This document shows, one piece after another, positions 25,079 to 36,079 of a DNA stretch of 64,000 bases. This DNA is from Stachybotrys elegans. Lineage: Eukaryota; Ascomycota; Sordariomycetes; Hypocreales; Stachybotryaceae. The stretch's first letter is position 1, and the number at the start of each line of letters is the position of its first letter. The translations under genes were made by a program, and so were the position numbers. Below the pieces are notes generated by a model. That model was not told the origin of the DNA. It saw nothing but the letters and a program-made list of their open reading frames with translations, and did not search any database. Location of the stretch: positions 3,410,001 through 3,474,000 of the forward strand of contig JAGPNK010000001.1 of NCBI GenBank assembly GCA_020746835.1, read 5' to 3'.

Positions 25079-25614
25079 ATGCTCTTCTTCAGGTGCGAAA
25101 TCCTGGGCCACTGTGTCATTCCATTTACCTTTGCAGTAAAGGGTCTACTCGGGGGTTTTTTTTTTTTGAGTTGGGAGCTGGCAGGGCTAACGTGGGCGGC
25201 GGCAGCTTCTTCAAAACGCTCATCGACCATGAAGTCACGGTGGAGCTCAAGAACGATATCCAGCTACGAGGCACGCTGAAGAGCGTTGACCAGTACCTCA
25301 ACATCAAGCTCGACGACATTTCCGTCGTCGAGGAGCTCAAGTACCCTCATCTCGTACGTCTAAATTACATGACTCCCCCTCCCTTCCCCCATACGGCAGT
25401 CCACTGACCCCGCCATCGTCATGTAGAGCTCCGTCAAGAATGTCTTCATCCGCGGCTCTGTAGTGCGATATGTGCACCTGCCCGCCGCTTCGGTAGACAC
25501 GCAGCTCCTGGAGGATGCGACGCGCAGAGGTGAGCTTTTTCAAAGATGCGCCCGTGATGCTGGACTGACACACACATTGCAGAAGCGGCTACTCAGCAAG
25601 CAAAGGCGAAATGA
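25079..25614 (+). CDS. LSM2: U6 snRNA-associated Sm-like protein LSm2
   Basis: Predicted 98 residues in four exons: 25079-25092 (14 nt), 25206-25353, 25427-25529 and 25583-25614. All introns are GT..AG and the phase is continuous. The product starts MLFFSFFKTL, as LSm2 does in all eukaryotes. It carries the Sm1 segment (VELKNDIQLRGTLKSVDQYLN, LDD) and the Sm2 segment (NVFIRGSVVRYV), then a short Gln/Ala/Lys tail. LSm2 is a ring subunit of both LSm2-8 (nuclear, binds the U6 3' end for splicing) and LSm1-7 (cytoplasmic mRNA decay). The first intron holds a T-run before the acceptor. The gene is convergent with PSO2. Confidence 0.97.
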
Positions 25615-25947
25615 TCCGCTCTCGTGGAAAACATCTCTAGAAGGTAATTCTTGGGGCACCTTTTTTTCTTGTTTACCTTTTTATCTCGGAGTTACTGGGA
25701 CCGATGGCTGGCTGGGGAGGGCAGCTTGACTCATTCATTCGGCGTCTTATGTAGAGATGATGAGCAGATAGCATCTGGGTTCAAAATCTGCAGATCCTCA
25801 ATACATTCATACGAGGGTCAGACATGTGCTTGTCTTTGGTTTGGGTTCTTTTCGATGGCGAGACGAAGCTCAACGTTCAATTCGCCTGACTACAGGAGAA
25901 GGATATTCTGATATAGGCAACAAACTCGCACAACGTTGCAAATGACG
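25615..25947. other. Convergent spacer LSM2/PSO2
   Basis: About 330 bp that should contain the two 3' UTRs. I see no gene or distinct motif. Confidence 0.5.
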
Positions 25948-28467
25948 TTACCACCATGCCCCACCACCTGTCCCGGACTTGCCATCCCATAGCATAAGCT
26001 TGTCGTCCTTTTCGTCGTCTTCGCCCTCGATCAGAGGTCGGACCAGTCCGCCTCGCCTGCGCTCTGCCATCCATTTATCGATCCAAGACTTCATCCTCTT
26101 GCGGGACTGTTCGTTTCCTACGTTGACGGTCGGTATGACCTTTTCAATCCTCAACCCCATGACGAACATGGCTAGCTCACGGAAGCTGCTGTGCTCCGAG
26201 TACGGGACACCGAAGCACATGGCTTCTTTTGTGCTCCCCCTCTGCCGAACAAAGTCTTTGTATCCAAACCTCGTGCGCCAACCCTTGCTGTGGAGGATAT
26301 GCGTAGTTTGTATCGTGTTCGGGGAGGTGTTGGCAGTAATAGCCTTGCCATTTGCTGGCCGAAAGTTCCAACCACTAGGGCGGAGGCCGACTATGCGGTT
26401 GAAGTGCGGCTTGTAACCATTTAGGTATTCCTGAAGCGTCTCGGCACGAATCTCCATGAGCATCTGCATGTGGACTTGTGCTTCCAGAGGGTTCGTGGTA
26501 AGCATAGACGTAAGCTCCGGATCGTCCAGCTGCTTGCATATTCGAATCTTGGCGGGAGATGCAAAAATCTTGGAACCGAGTGCCTTGGCAATTGCTATGC
26601 ATATGCGTTCCTTTCCAATGGAGTAGGTGCCACATATGACGAGGAGTCTTTGCTTGGGCTTCTTTGAAGCCGCCGTAGACGCTTCTTCACTACTGGCCTC
26701 TGCCTTGGAGAAATACTTACTGACGGCGGGGGTGCCAAGGTCGAGCGCAGACTTTTCTAGTATATCGTCTTGCATGTCAGGGTCGCTGGACAATGAGGCT
26801 ACTAGGTCTGCGCAAGCCTTGATAACATCGTTCTGGGGAGGGAAGGAATATCGAGGATTCAGGTATGTGGTGTCGAGGTAGCAAATGTCAATCTTTTGCT
26901 GCCTCACTTTGCCAGAAACTGCATCCTTGACATCGGCTCGGAGGAGGGGATGGCCGACATGGTCAGGGCAAGCTCGAAAGTCACCGCAGTGTAGGATACG
27001 CTTGGGCCGAGAGTTGGGGCTCGTTCCTTGCGGTTTCTCGAAGAGAAACAATGAGCTTCCTGGACAATGATTTGCAGGAATCATGGTAACAGAAGCTCCC
27101 GTCCCCGGAATATCATAGGATTTGTCAAACTCAAGCTCGACAACCCATTCGGCAGCGGTACGCAGCTGCTTCTTCACAAGGCTTCCCGTCACTTTACTGC
27201 AGTAAATGGGCCCGTGGCACCATTTGGCAGTCAAGCCAATGTAATGATCGCTATGGAAATGGCTCAGAAAGTAGGCCTTGCAGCCTTCAACAGCGCCATA
27301 TCGAAAAGCATCAACACAAATAGAGAAGCCGGGCATGATCTTATAGAATGGGCAGGTCCGCAGGTGTGCAGGGCGGCCCCGTGAGGCATTCGCTTCTGCA
27401 GCAGCGACTGCCCAGGCCGAATCCTCTGCATTGGTCGACATGAGCTTGGAAAAGATTGATTTGGGTGCCTTGTCAGATGTGGCGCTTTCCAACGGGTTCG
27501 CCTGAGCCGGCCTTGGAATAGCCGCTTTAGAGAATCGTTTGCCAAACTCCGTGATTTCGGCTGTGGGCTTCGCTTCTGCTTTTGTCGTCGTCGGTCGTGG
27601 TATTGGTATCGGGTTTCCGTCGAGGCACGAGTTCACATGCTGGTTGGCGACGTCCAAGGATATACCTGCCAAGCTGCTTTCGCAGATGGGACAGTTGGCC
27701 ATTGGGGAAGAATCGTCGAAAGAGTCGTCGCCTATATCCTCGCTGGTGGAGTTGCCAGCTTCATCGGCCTCGAGACGTGCCTGCTCACGCATATATCGCA
27801 TTGCTCTTAGCTCTTCACCTTCCAGTAGGTCATCCTCTAAAGCTTCTATCATACCATCGGCGTCATCGAGGTTGTCGAACTGCGCATAGACTGAGTCCTC
27901 ATGCTTCAATATCGGGAGTATATTTCGAGTATCCGAGGTAGCACTGTCCGTTTCCGAGTTTTCTGTCCTCTGGGGTGTCTCGGGTGACTTTATGGGAGTC
28001 TTTATAAGTGATTCCGAGACGGTGGGCTGGCTGGTCTTTCTCTGGTCGTTATCGTCATCCTCGTCCCGGTCGTCCTCGCTGTCCGAATCCATGGCAAATG
28101 GCGTGAAGACACGATGCTTCGCCTTCTTAGGCGCTTCATACGAGTGTTCAGTGATTGGCTCTGGAGCGGGTTTCGAGTCTGGTACAGATATGGATGGATT
28201 GGTGGTGGTTTCCGGAGTCTCTTCCTCGCTGATTCTTCTCTTCTTGTTGGGAGAATCGCTCTCGTTGTATCGGGTGCTATCGTCGGCGTAGATGTCATCC
28301 TCGTGGCTTGGGGCGTCTGGAGCTGTACCGATAAAAAGCGAGGCTTCCTTCTTCTCGGCCTTTTTGAAGAAGCTGAGAATACTGGCATTGGGTTTAACGG
28401 GCTTCTTCGGATGACTGGACCCCAGCGTCTTGCGGGGTGTATGTCTGGATTTCGCTGAAGCACCCAT
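25948..28467 (-). CDS. PSO2: Pso2/Snm1 DNA interstrand cross-link repair nuclease
   Basis: Single-exon frame of 839 residues. Residues 27-34 (NASILSFF) resemble a PCNA-binding PIP box. A long acidic, disordered region follows. A UBZ-type zinc finger is visible with C259, C262, H277 and C281. The metallo-beta-lactamase core starts near residue 375 and has the metal-binding HFHSDH at 403-408, then ANHCPGSSLF and HCGDFRA. The DRMBL/beta-CASP part ends with the EHSSF motif near the C-terminus. Members are 5' exonucleases that process DNA ends during cross-link repair in the nucleus. Domain order matches human SNM1A and yeast Pso2. It is divergent from the DUF7053-like gene. Confidence 0.97.
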   Translation of the reverse strand: MGASAKSRHTPRKTLGSSHPKKPVKPNASILSFFKKAEKKEASLFIGTAPDAPSHEDDIYADDSTRYNESDSPNKKRRISEEETPETTTNPSISVPDSKPAPEPITEHSYEAPKKAKHRVFTPFAMDSDSEDDRDEDDDNDQRKTSQPTVSESLIKTPIKSPETPQRTENSETDSATSDTRNILPILKHEDSVYAQFDNLDDADGMIEALEDDLLEGEELRAMRYMREQARLEADEAGNSTSEDIGDDSFDDSSPMANCPICESSLAGISLDVANQHVNSCLDGNPIPIPRPTTTKAEAKPTAEITEFGKRFSKAAIPRPAQANPLESATSDKAPKSIFSKLMSTNAEDSAWAVAAAEANASRGRPAHLRTCPFYKIMPGFSICVDAFRYGAVEGCKAYFLSHFHSDHYIGLTAKWCHGPIYCSKVTGSLVKKQLRTAAEWVVELEFDKSYDIPGTGASVTMIPANHCPGSSLFLFEKPQGTSPNSRPKRILHCGDFRACPDHVGHPLLRADVKDAVSGKVRQQKIDICYLDTTYLNPRYSFPPQNDVIKACADLVASLSSDPDMQDDILEKSALDLGTPAVSKYFSKAEASSEEASTAASKKPKQRLLVICGTYSIGKERICIAIAKALGSKIFASPAKIRICKQLDDPELTSMLTTNPLEAQVHMQMLMEIRAETLQEYLNGYKPHFNRIVGLRPSGWNFRPANGKAITANTSPNTIQTTHILHSKGWRTRFGYKDFVRQRGSTKEAMCFGVPYSEHSSFRELAMFVMGLRIEKVIPTVNVGNEQSRKRMKSWIDKWMAERRRGGLVRPLIEGEDDEKDDKLMLWDGKSGTGGGAWW

Positions 28468-29099
28468 TGCGCCCGGTGGAAATGATCAGAGAATTCCAGG
28501 CGTGTACGTGGACAAGGAGGCAGTTATCGATCGGCCGGTGGATTGTGATAGTGTCGTCTTTCTGTCTTTCATGTGGTCACGATTTGCAGCGGCGAATGAG
28601 GTATCACGTCCTGACCGCGCTGGTGGCGAATGGCCTGTCGCGAAGTCACATGAGCCCTCTAAGAGGCATAGGTTAGTGGTACTTGAGGTACAGTACTAAG
28701 GTAAGCGTTGGAGGGGCAAAAGGCAGGGGTTTCCAGGGTCCGTGGAGCCGGCAGAACAGACGGAAAGGCGACGCTGGAACCGGTCTTGGCAAGCATGTGC
28801 CGCTTGTCGTTTCATTCTGCTCCATGCAGTGTTGAGCTGGCGTCTCAGGCTTGTTGCACCGGCCATTGTGTTTGGTAGCGGTAGCAGGGAAGAGTACCTA
28901 CTAAGTGAGGCAGAGGCGGCAGAAGACGGCGGTAAATACCTAAGGTAGGTATCATCACATTAAGGTATAGGGGGATTTGACACATTTGTACTTCTTACCT
29001 ACTACCTACATGCCTTTGACACTGTCCATCCATCCAAACAGACCTCACTTCCAGGTACCTTTTTCATCTTAGAATCTTTCCAGCCAGCACATCGATACA
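28468..29099. other. Divergent promoter region PSO2 / DUF7053-like gene
   Basis: About 630 bp between two start codons. The half nearest the downstream gene is dense in TACCT/AGGTA motifs (28680-28700, 28890-29060), including the inverted repeat ATACCT-5 bp-AGGTAT at 28936-28952 and the palindrome AGGTACCT near 29054. No gene is seen. Confidence 0.5.
28936..28952. repeat. Inverted repeat ATACCT / AGGTAT
   Basis: Six-bp arms with a 5-bp spacer within a cluster of TACCT motifs upstream of the gene at 29100. Same family as the other GTAC/TACCT inverted repeats. Confidence 0.6.
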
Positions 29100-29609
29100 A
29101 TGAGCATGTTCAACACAACCGCCGAGCTGCAGCACAAGACGCCCATCCCCGCTGGCATCCCGCCTTCCAGAGGGATTGAGCTCCTCCGGAACCATGAGTT
29201 CTTCATTCAATGCGACCCTCACATGATCAAGTACGAGTTGACGGCGACATCTTCTCCCGAACCAACCATACCCGAGGAGCGGCAACAAGTCGCGACCGCA
29301 CCGCCAAAATGCTACCACGTCACAGACAAGGTGCATGCGCTGCCGGCCGGACTATGGGACTCGGACATCAAAAGCACATATGAGTTTATCGACATTGAGA
29401 AGGGCGTATTCGTCCGGATACGCAGCCCCATGAGCACGACCATGGAGACGATATGGCAGATTCAGGAGGCGGAAGACGGGAGCTACGAGCTGGTCGAGGA
29501 CATTGTCATCAAGTGCTCCAGGCTGCTGGTGGGCGTGGTCAAGAACACTTGCGAGGCGGGGTGGCAGGGAATCCACGAGAAGATGGTGGCCAAGTTGCAG
29601 GAGGCGTAA
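29100..29609 (+). CDS. Uncharacterised conserved fungal protein (DUF7053-like)
   Basis: Single-exon frame of 169 residues starting MSMFNTTAEL. There is no signal peptide or membrane helix. After a short N-terminal part (KTPIPAGIPPSRGIELLRNHEFFIQCDPHMIKYE) comes a segment of alternating beta-like strands (YHVTDKVHALPAGLWDSDIKSTYEF, GVFVRIRSPMSTTMETIWQI). It ends in a long C-terminal helix (LLVGVVKNTCEAGWQGIHEKM). This arrangement, with strands folding onto a last long helix, resembles the SRPBCC/START-like DUF7053 family of fungal proteins of unknown function; I recognise it by pattern only. It lies between PSO2 (divergent) and the kinase gene (same strand). The upstream region is rich in TACCT motifs. 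No enzymatic residues are evident. Confidence 0.75.
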   Translation: MSMFNTTAELQHKTPIPAGIPPSRGIELLRNHEFFIQCDPHMIKYELTATSSPEPTIPEERQQVATAPPKCYHVTDKVHALPAGLWDSDIKSTYEFIDIEKGVFVRIRSPMSTTMETIWQIQEAEDGSYELVEDIVIKCSRLLVGVVKNTCEAGWQGIHEKMVAKLQEA

Positions 29610-30196
29610 CTTGTTCGATTCGATAGGTAGCCGCTGGCCCTTTTTATGACCCCTTTCAACCATTGATAGATACCTCCTGATGTTACTTTACTACATACCT
29701 TATTGCTTAAGAGGGCTGTCCTCCTTCCGTGTTTGGTTGTGCCTACTTACCTGAGACAGAGCCTTCAGCGCCTGTAGCATCAGAATTCCAAAATACAGGG
29801 CCGACCGAGCCCTGAAGCAGCGTGGCCTGAGCGCTGTTGGCCAACTGGCTCAGGTCTCGCTTCAGCGACAAGCCGCTCGAGCCCGCCAATCAGATGCCAC
29901 ATAGCCAGCCAATAAACCCCGCGCACCCAGCCTTGCGAGGCACGGGCAAGCCTCAGCCCCTGATTTGCAGCAGCCACAACCCATGACTCTGGGCCGAGCC
30001 CATTCGTTCTTGACCTCAAACCTCCAAGAATCAACCAAGTGAAAATCTCAAAGCGTCAAGGCGAGAATGATTTGCCATCCTTCGCCCTCAGTGAACCATC
30101 CATAGAGCGGCAAGCCACGCCTGCGGCCTCGCGCGCACACGTCTTCTTCCACCGCCTGCATCCCTCGACCAGCTTCAAGGCAGAATCAGCCTGACC
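29610..30196. other. Spacer upstream of the kinase gene
   Basis: About 590 bp holding the 3' UTR of the DUF7053-like gene and the kinase promoter and leader. The first 100 bp contain TACCT-type motifs (29670-29760). No gene is seen. Confidence 0.5.
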
Positions 30197-32712
30197 ATGA
30201 CCTCCCTCCAGGTGAGAGGAGACCTCTCGGTCACCAAGCAAAAGGCCCTCGAAGATGCCAAGCGCATGCAAAACGCCATTGCTGAGCAATGCACCAAGTC
30301 GGGCAAGGATGTCCCCGAGTACCAGCTCAACGAGCTCATCGGCAAGGGAAGCTTTGGTCGCGTCTACAAGGCCAAGTCTCTCAAGACGAACCAGCTCGTC
30401 GCCGTCAAGATTATTGACATCGAGGAGAGCGACACGGTGGATGCGAAGCACGCCGACACCTACAGCGACTTGCTCAAGGAGATCAACGCGCTGCAGCTGC
30501 TCAGCAACAGCGGCGCCAAGAACGTCAACCATGTCATCGAGGCTCTCCCAGTCGGCCAGTCCATGTGGATGATCACCGAGTACTGTGCCGGCGGTAGTGT
30601 TGCTACTCTCATGAGACCAACCGCCCCTGGCGGTCTGCTCGAGAAATGGATCATCCCCATCCTGCGAGAGGTTGCCGAGGCCATCTACTGGGTCCACGGC
30701 CAAGGCATCATCCACCGTGACCTCAAGTGCGCCAACGTCCTCGTCACCGAGATTGGCAACGTCCAGCTCTGCGACTTCGGCGTTGCCGGTGTCATTGATA
30801 CCAAGTTTGACAAGCGAACCACCTTTATCGGCACCCTCCATTGGATGGCCCCCGAACTCTTCGACCAAGGTGCTTCGTACGGCACTGAGGTGGACATCTG
30901 GGCATTTGGCGCCATGGTACACGAGATAGCATCTGGTCTACCTCCCAACGTCACCGCCGGCATGGACATCTCACGGCTGGGTAACCAGCTGAAGCATCAG
31001 GCCCCTCGTCTAGAAGGTGACAGATACTCCGCTGGCCTGAAGGATATCGTCGCCTACTGCTTGGAGCATGACCCGAAGAAGCGGCCTACCATCGAGATGG
31101 TCCAGCGTCATAGGTACATCCACCAGACCAGCGATGCCTACCCCACCTCGTCGCTTTCACACTTGGTTCGAGCCTTCAAGCTCTGGGAGGCTCAAGGAGG
31201 AGACCGTCGATCTCTATTTGCGCCTGGCGGCGCACCGGCCCCTTCCGACGCATCGTCCGCAGGCTGGGGTAGCGACGAGTGGAATTTCAGCACCACCGCA
31301 GCCTTTGACCAGCAGGTACTCAACACGGGAGATGCCCAAGATGTTTATGATGTCTACGGCTCCCACGTTGACTTCCAAGGTCTGGACGACACCTCGCGGC
31401 CCCAGAAACCCAAGTCACGAAGACGTCCGCCCCCTCAACTCCCCTCGGTCAAGCAGCCGCTCGAGAAGCTATTCGACCCAAACACGATATCCAACTACGA
31501 GGACAACTCGAGGGCCTACTATGCCAGAGCATTCCCGCTACCCGCGTCGGATCTTCCCCTGCGAGACGACTCTATGCCTTCGTCTGATGTGCGCGAGTCC
31601 CTCATCGACCTCGACGCATCCCTACATGGCAGCAACCTATCTCAATTCGTCGACATGAACACTATTAGGGTCAGTGATTCGGTTAACTCGGTCCAGTCTG
31701 TCATGTCGGGCACGTCGGTAGCCTCGTCGACCGATTTTGATTTCGGAGATGCGCCTCCCTATCTCAAGCCGCCGCTGAGCGACCCTGCCGACCTCAACAA
31801 CCACCGCCGTACCCAGGAGTGGAAGTTTCCCGTCATGGCTCCCCCAGCCTCGGCCAATCCAGAGGTGTCCAAATTCCCCTTCAACGACGAGATGTCGATG
31901 ATGGAACCTTCGCGACCTACGCTCCTCCATCACCAAACGGAGCCAGCTCAACCACTGGCAACCTACAACGATCTTGCCGTGCCCAAGCCCCCTGTCATCG
32001 ATACTCGTGCCTCTGTTAGTAGTCTCATTGACTTGGATATGAGTTTCGCCGATACGGCTACGGATTATACCCGCCCATCCACCTCTCACTCGGATGTTGG
32101 TTCCATCAATGGCTCCGAGGTCGGCGGCGCCAATCCATTCGAGCTTGAGAAGCATGCATCGCTATACTGGGTGCCGAACACGAACCGCGAACCATCCCTC
32201 TATGTGTCCGATGAATCCGACTTTGCCAACGGCCTCTCTGATCTGACCATCAATGGCGACCTCCGCCCCGAGGAACGTCAGATCAACCAGCTCAATGGTC
32301 AAATGAACGGCCAGCCCGCCGCTCCATCATACAACGAGACACGCCCGTATTCCCTGAGCGAGTTTGCCGACATGGATCCCGAGTTCACGCCCCAGCAGAC
32401 CCCAGCGAACAACATTAGCCGGTTCCCGCCCCTATGCAGGAACATACTTCTATCCCTCGCTCGCACCCCATGCCAGAGCCTCTACAGTTCCAAGAGATAC
32501 CTCTCCCACCCCTTCCAGCCTTGCCAGCCGCTCCGTCACCCCACGTCCTCCAGGGAATGTCCTCGAACAAGGACGTCAAGGACGAGCTTCGCCGTCTGGC
32601 CATGAGCTTGAGCGATCATCTCAGTCTCACCAATTCGTACATCTCCAGCCTGCCCATCCGTCAGGGCAATGCAGCTAGAGGCGATATGATTGGGGAGGCA
32701 GTCGAAGTTTGA
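30197..32712 (+). CDS. Ste20/germinal-centre-type Ser/Thr kinase, C-terminal frame broken by one base
   Basis: A kinase domain covers about residues 43-310: glycine loop GKGSFGRVYKA (50-59), VAVK with Lys71, HRDLKCAN (Asp175), DFGVAG (Asp193), GTLHWMAPE and DIWAFG. These are hallmarks of the Ste20/GCK family, which acts in polarity, septation and MOR/NDR signalling. A charged N-terminal extension and a long Ser/Pro-rich tail flank it. The frame opened at 30197 would stop at 32605. From about 32431 coding character clearly continues in the -1 frame to TGA 32710-32712, with a conserved-looking helical end (DVKDELRRLAMSLSDHL). The switch falls in a C-run (CCCGCCCCTATG), as if one C were missing. 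No GT with the needed phase precedes it, so an intron does not explain it. The exact orthologue (for example Neurospora MST-1) is uncertain. Confidence 0.88.
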
Positions 32713-33009
32713 GACTCTCTTGCGTTCTTTTATTTTATTTTTTCTTCTTCTTTGCACCAACGTTGACGAGCAAGCGAAGTGAGTCTTTTGTGTGTTTCTA
32801 GCGGAGGGATAAGAATACCGCAGCGAGAATGTGCAAGTGCAGATGTGGGAAATGTAGACTGGGAAAGGGGTTGGATGTATACACGCAGAACGTCATCATT
32901 CTGCTCACGGCGTTTGGCAATGGGTCAAAGTTACAAGAACCCGAAACCGGGCATAGCAATAGAGTATTCTATCACATCATCGTCTCTCTATTCTGCCAAC
33001 CGGCTGCCA

Positions 33010-36000
33010 TTAAAAGTTGAGCATCTCCCCCATCAGCAAAGCCTGATACTTTTCAATGACCTCGCCAAGCTTTATTAAGACGCCCGCCGCCAACATCTTG
33101 ACATCGTTCTCCTCGCCACCATCCTCGCCCCTGGTTCTCTCGAACACACTGCCAACCCATTCCCTCGTCTCCATGACCTGCCGCCCCTGCGCCTCGCACA
33201 GCCTACGCAGATCGCCCTCGTTTACCTCGAGCAGCGACGCCATGGCCACGAGCCAGCCCCTCATGGCGCTCAGCTCGTTGACGACGTGCACGCGGACAGC
33301 GAGCAGCAGGTCCCATAGCTCCGACGTCAGCTGCGGCAGGGACAAGGTTGACGGCCCCGCGGCGTGTATGATGATGCCCAGCGTCTGGAGGTACAGCGTC
33401 AACAGGCCCGGGTTGAGGACCAGGGGGCGTGAGGCGCGCAGGGCGACCTGGAAGTGCGCCGTCAGCGGGTAAAAGAAGTGGCTGGCGAGCAGGGCGGCCG
33501 TCGTGTTGGGGATGGCGCGCACGCGCGGCTTGCCCAGTTGTGTCGACTTGTAGCGGGCGGTGAAGCTCTGGAGCTTGAGGACATCGGGTCCAGAGTTGGC
33601 ATCGGCGGCTTTGGCGGCCAGAGGACCGAGGAAGGACGACGTGAGCGAGGCGGCTATGGTATCGAGCGCCGTCGGGGGCAACGCCTTGAGCTGAGATGGT
33701 GCGAGACGGTTGTCGCTGTCCTGCTTCTGGGGTTTGAGATAGAGCTGCTCCATCTTCTCTGGTAGCTGCTTGGAAGGAAACGCCGCGGAAGCCTGATACT
33801 CAGACGTCTCGAAACCAGCAAGCTCTCTGGCCGAAAGCCCCAAGCTGACAAGGACAGTGGTCCTCTGAGTCAAGGAGTAATCACCCTCGAAGAAGGTCCT
33901 CGCGAACCAGGGCGCCATGGACTTGGGCTGCGCCACCACGAGCGCAATCATACTCTGCAGCTTGAGATCGTCAAACTTGTCAATTTCGAACTTGTCCTGA
34001 ATTCCGACTAGTAGACCCGCGAGTTCCTCAGCGTGGGAGCTGACCTCGGTTCCAAAGCTTGCCTTGCGTCTGATGAGCAGCGGCGCCGTCTGCAGACCCA
34101 GCTTCTGCTTGTCGTAGCTCTCTGAGTCGCGGAGAAACGCGATGAGGTCGCGGACATACACCGGGGCTTTCAGCTTGTTGCGTTGGACAAGCGTGGCATC
34201 ATCATCTGAGTCTTCTGGGTCAGAGTTCTTGGCGTAGGGGACGAGGTCATCGTCGTCGTCGTCATCGTCGCTGTCAATTTCCTCAATGATGGGCCTCGGC
34301 TTCATTGTTGACATCGGGGTTTGCGCCTTTGGTTTGCGCTTCGGCTTCGGCTTCGCTTGCTTGGGGGTTGGTTTTGAAGTAGTTGATGTGACTGGTGTGT
34401 CGGATAAGAGGGTGTCGACAGGACCGATTGAGTCAGAAACCTTGATCAGACCTCGCATCCATTGGGCATTGTCGGTTTGTAGTTCTTCCATCTTGAAGTC
34501 GAGCCTTTTCTCCCCCGCATCCACCAATGCAGACAACGACTCGCCAATGATCATTCCGAGGACTCGACCGCGGGTCTGAGACGCTGCTATCCGGTTTGAT
34601 ATGGTTCCCAAGTAGGCACCGGAGCGAATGAGCATTCTCAACTTGAGTGGTGATAGCCTGTGAACATATCCAGCACTCAGGAGTAGTATCTGTGCATGCA
34701 CTGGAAAGTATTAGCAAATCAGCAAGTGTCAATAGAGAAGGGGTATTTAAATCCCCTCAACTGACCTTCTTGCTGCAAGATGGCGGCATGTCTGATGTAC
34801 AGCTCATCTCCGAATTGAGCCAGACTCTTCTCCAGCACAGACGTAATAGCCGCTGTATTCGATGCCAGAGCAGCCAGTACTGCTCGGCGGATGCCAACAC
34901 CAGCTCCTAGTCCGGCTCCAGACGAGCTTGTACACCATGCTATGAGAATGTTGGTTCTTGCTTCATCCCCTTCAATCACCTTTCGCAGTACGCCGGCCAC
35001 TGCAGAAACCGTCGGGTCTGGGGCATTATCGTCGAGAATCAGGTTGTTGAGAAATTTGCGAGCCATTAAATCCAACAGAAAATGCATTATTTTCTTTGAT
35101 ATATGTGACTGGTGGAAGCAAAGCTTGTTGAATGCTTGGGAGTCTGTATTCTTGGAAAGCAGCAACTCCTCGATAACAACAGTGGTCAGACTCTCTATAA
35201 GCAGTCAGTGGCTGGTATCATAACATGGCCGACGACCCTACCGGCATATCCCAGTGACATGCCCCGCTGGAGCAAGTCGTGACAGAACTGTGTGCCATTG
35301 TCATTGACAGGGCTGGCGGTACTCATCCATGAACTGATATTTCGTCCCAGCCACTTGCTGTATTCCGCACCGTCCGCTACCCACCGGGTCTCGGGCTGGC
35401 GTGGGAGTGTTGTGGCAGCCTCAGCAGCAATAGATACCACCTTGCCGCCACCGAGGAGAGAAATAAGAGCCTGAGTTTGTACTTTTGCACCTTGGGGGTT
35501 CGGTAGGCGCCCAGTACAGTTGGTCCACAGAGTTTGAATCGTCGTGTTGCCGCCGAGAACTGCAGCCAGCAGATCCAGAAACAATCCCAGGATTAATGGC
35601 AGGTCGGGACGCCGGGAGCTCTCTTTTCCATGACCCAGCTCTTGGCTCAAAGCTTTGATGTGCGCCAGAAGAGCGTTGAGCCCAGCAATATTCTGCAGAC
35701 ATTGCACGAAGAGCCTGGCATCTTCCGACTGGCCAGGAGTGTCGTTGCCGCCTTCTTCTGAGCCCTCAAGAAGCAGAGTCCAATAGTTGGATGCAATCTC
35801 GGTAACCAATAGGTGCACAATAGCGGCGCTCTGAGGGCCTGGAGTGTGGATGCTGAAGCCACCCGATTCTTGATTGAGGAAGCGCAGCACGCCAATGAGG
35901 GAGTCGTAGTCGGGCTGCTGGCCAAGGACTTCTACGACATCCTGGGCGGTCGAGATGCTAGATTTTTCATGTGTTTGAGTAGGCTGCCTTGTCGACGTAA

Positions 36001-36079
36001 CCTCTGTAAGAAACGCATGGCCGTCGTCCTTCTTGGGCTTCAGGTATGTAGTGCTAACGGGAGTAAGAAGCTCGTCCAT
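33010..36079 (-). CDS. TEL2: Telomere length regulation protein Tel2
   Basis: Predicted 985 residues in three exons: 36079-35242, 35194-34766 and 34700-33010, with phase-consistent GT..AG introns. I chose the ATG at 36079 (MDELLTPVSTTYL); the frame is open 35 codons further to an ATG at 36184, but that part is not typical. The protein is an alpha-solenoid throughout. The conserved Telomere_reg-2 region lies near residues 590-720, starting PVYVRDLIAFLRDSESYDKQ and including LIRRKASFGTE and ARTFFEGDYSLTQR. An acidic Asp run (DSDDDDDDDDLVPYAK) precedes it. Tel2 works with Tti1 and Tti2 (TTT complex) to mature PIKK kinases such as TOR, ATM and ATR homologues. It is divergent from UBA3 and convergent with the kinase gene. 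Confidence 0.93.

Noticed and set aside
32347..32418. Intron to explain the kinase frame change
   Set aside because: GT..AG can be drawn here but its length is a multiple of three, so it leaves the frame unchanged and would remove well-coded sequence.
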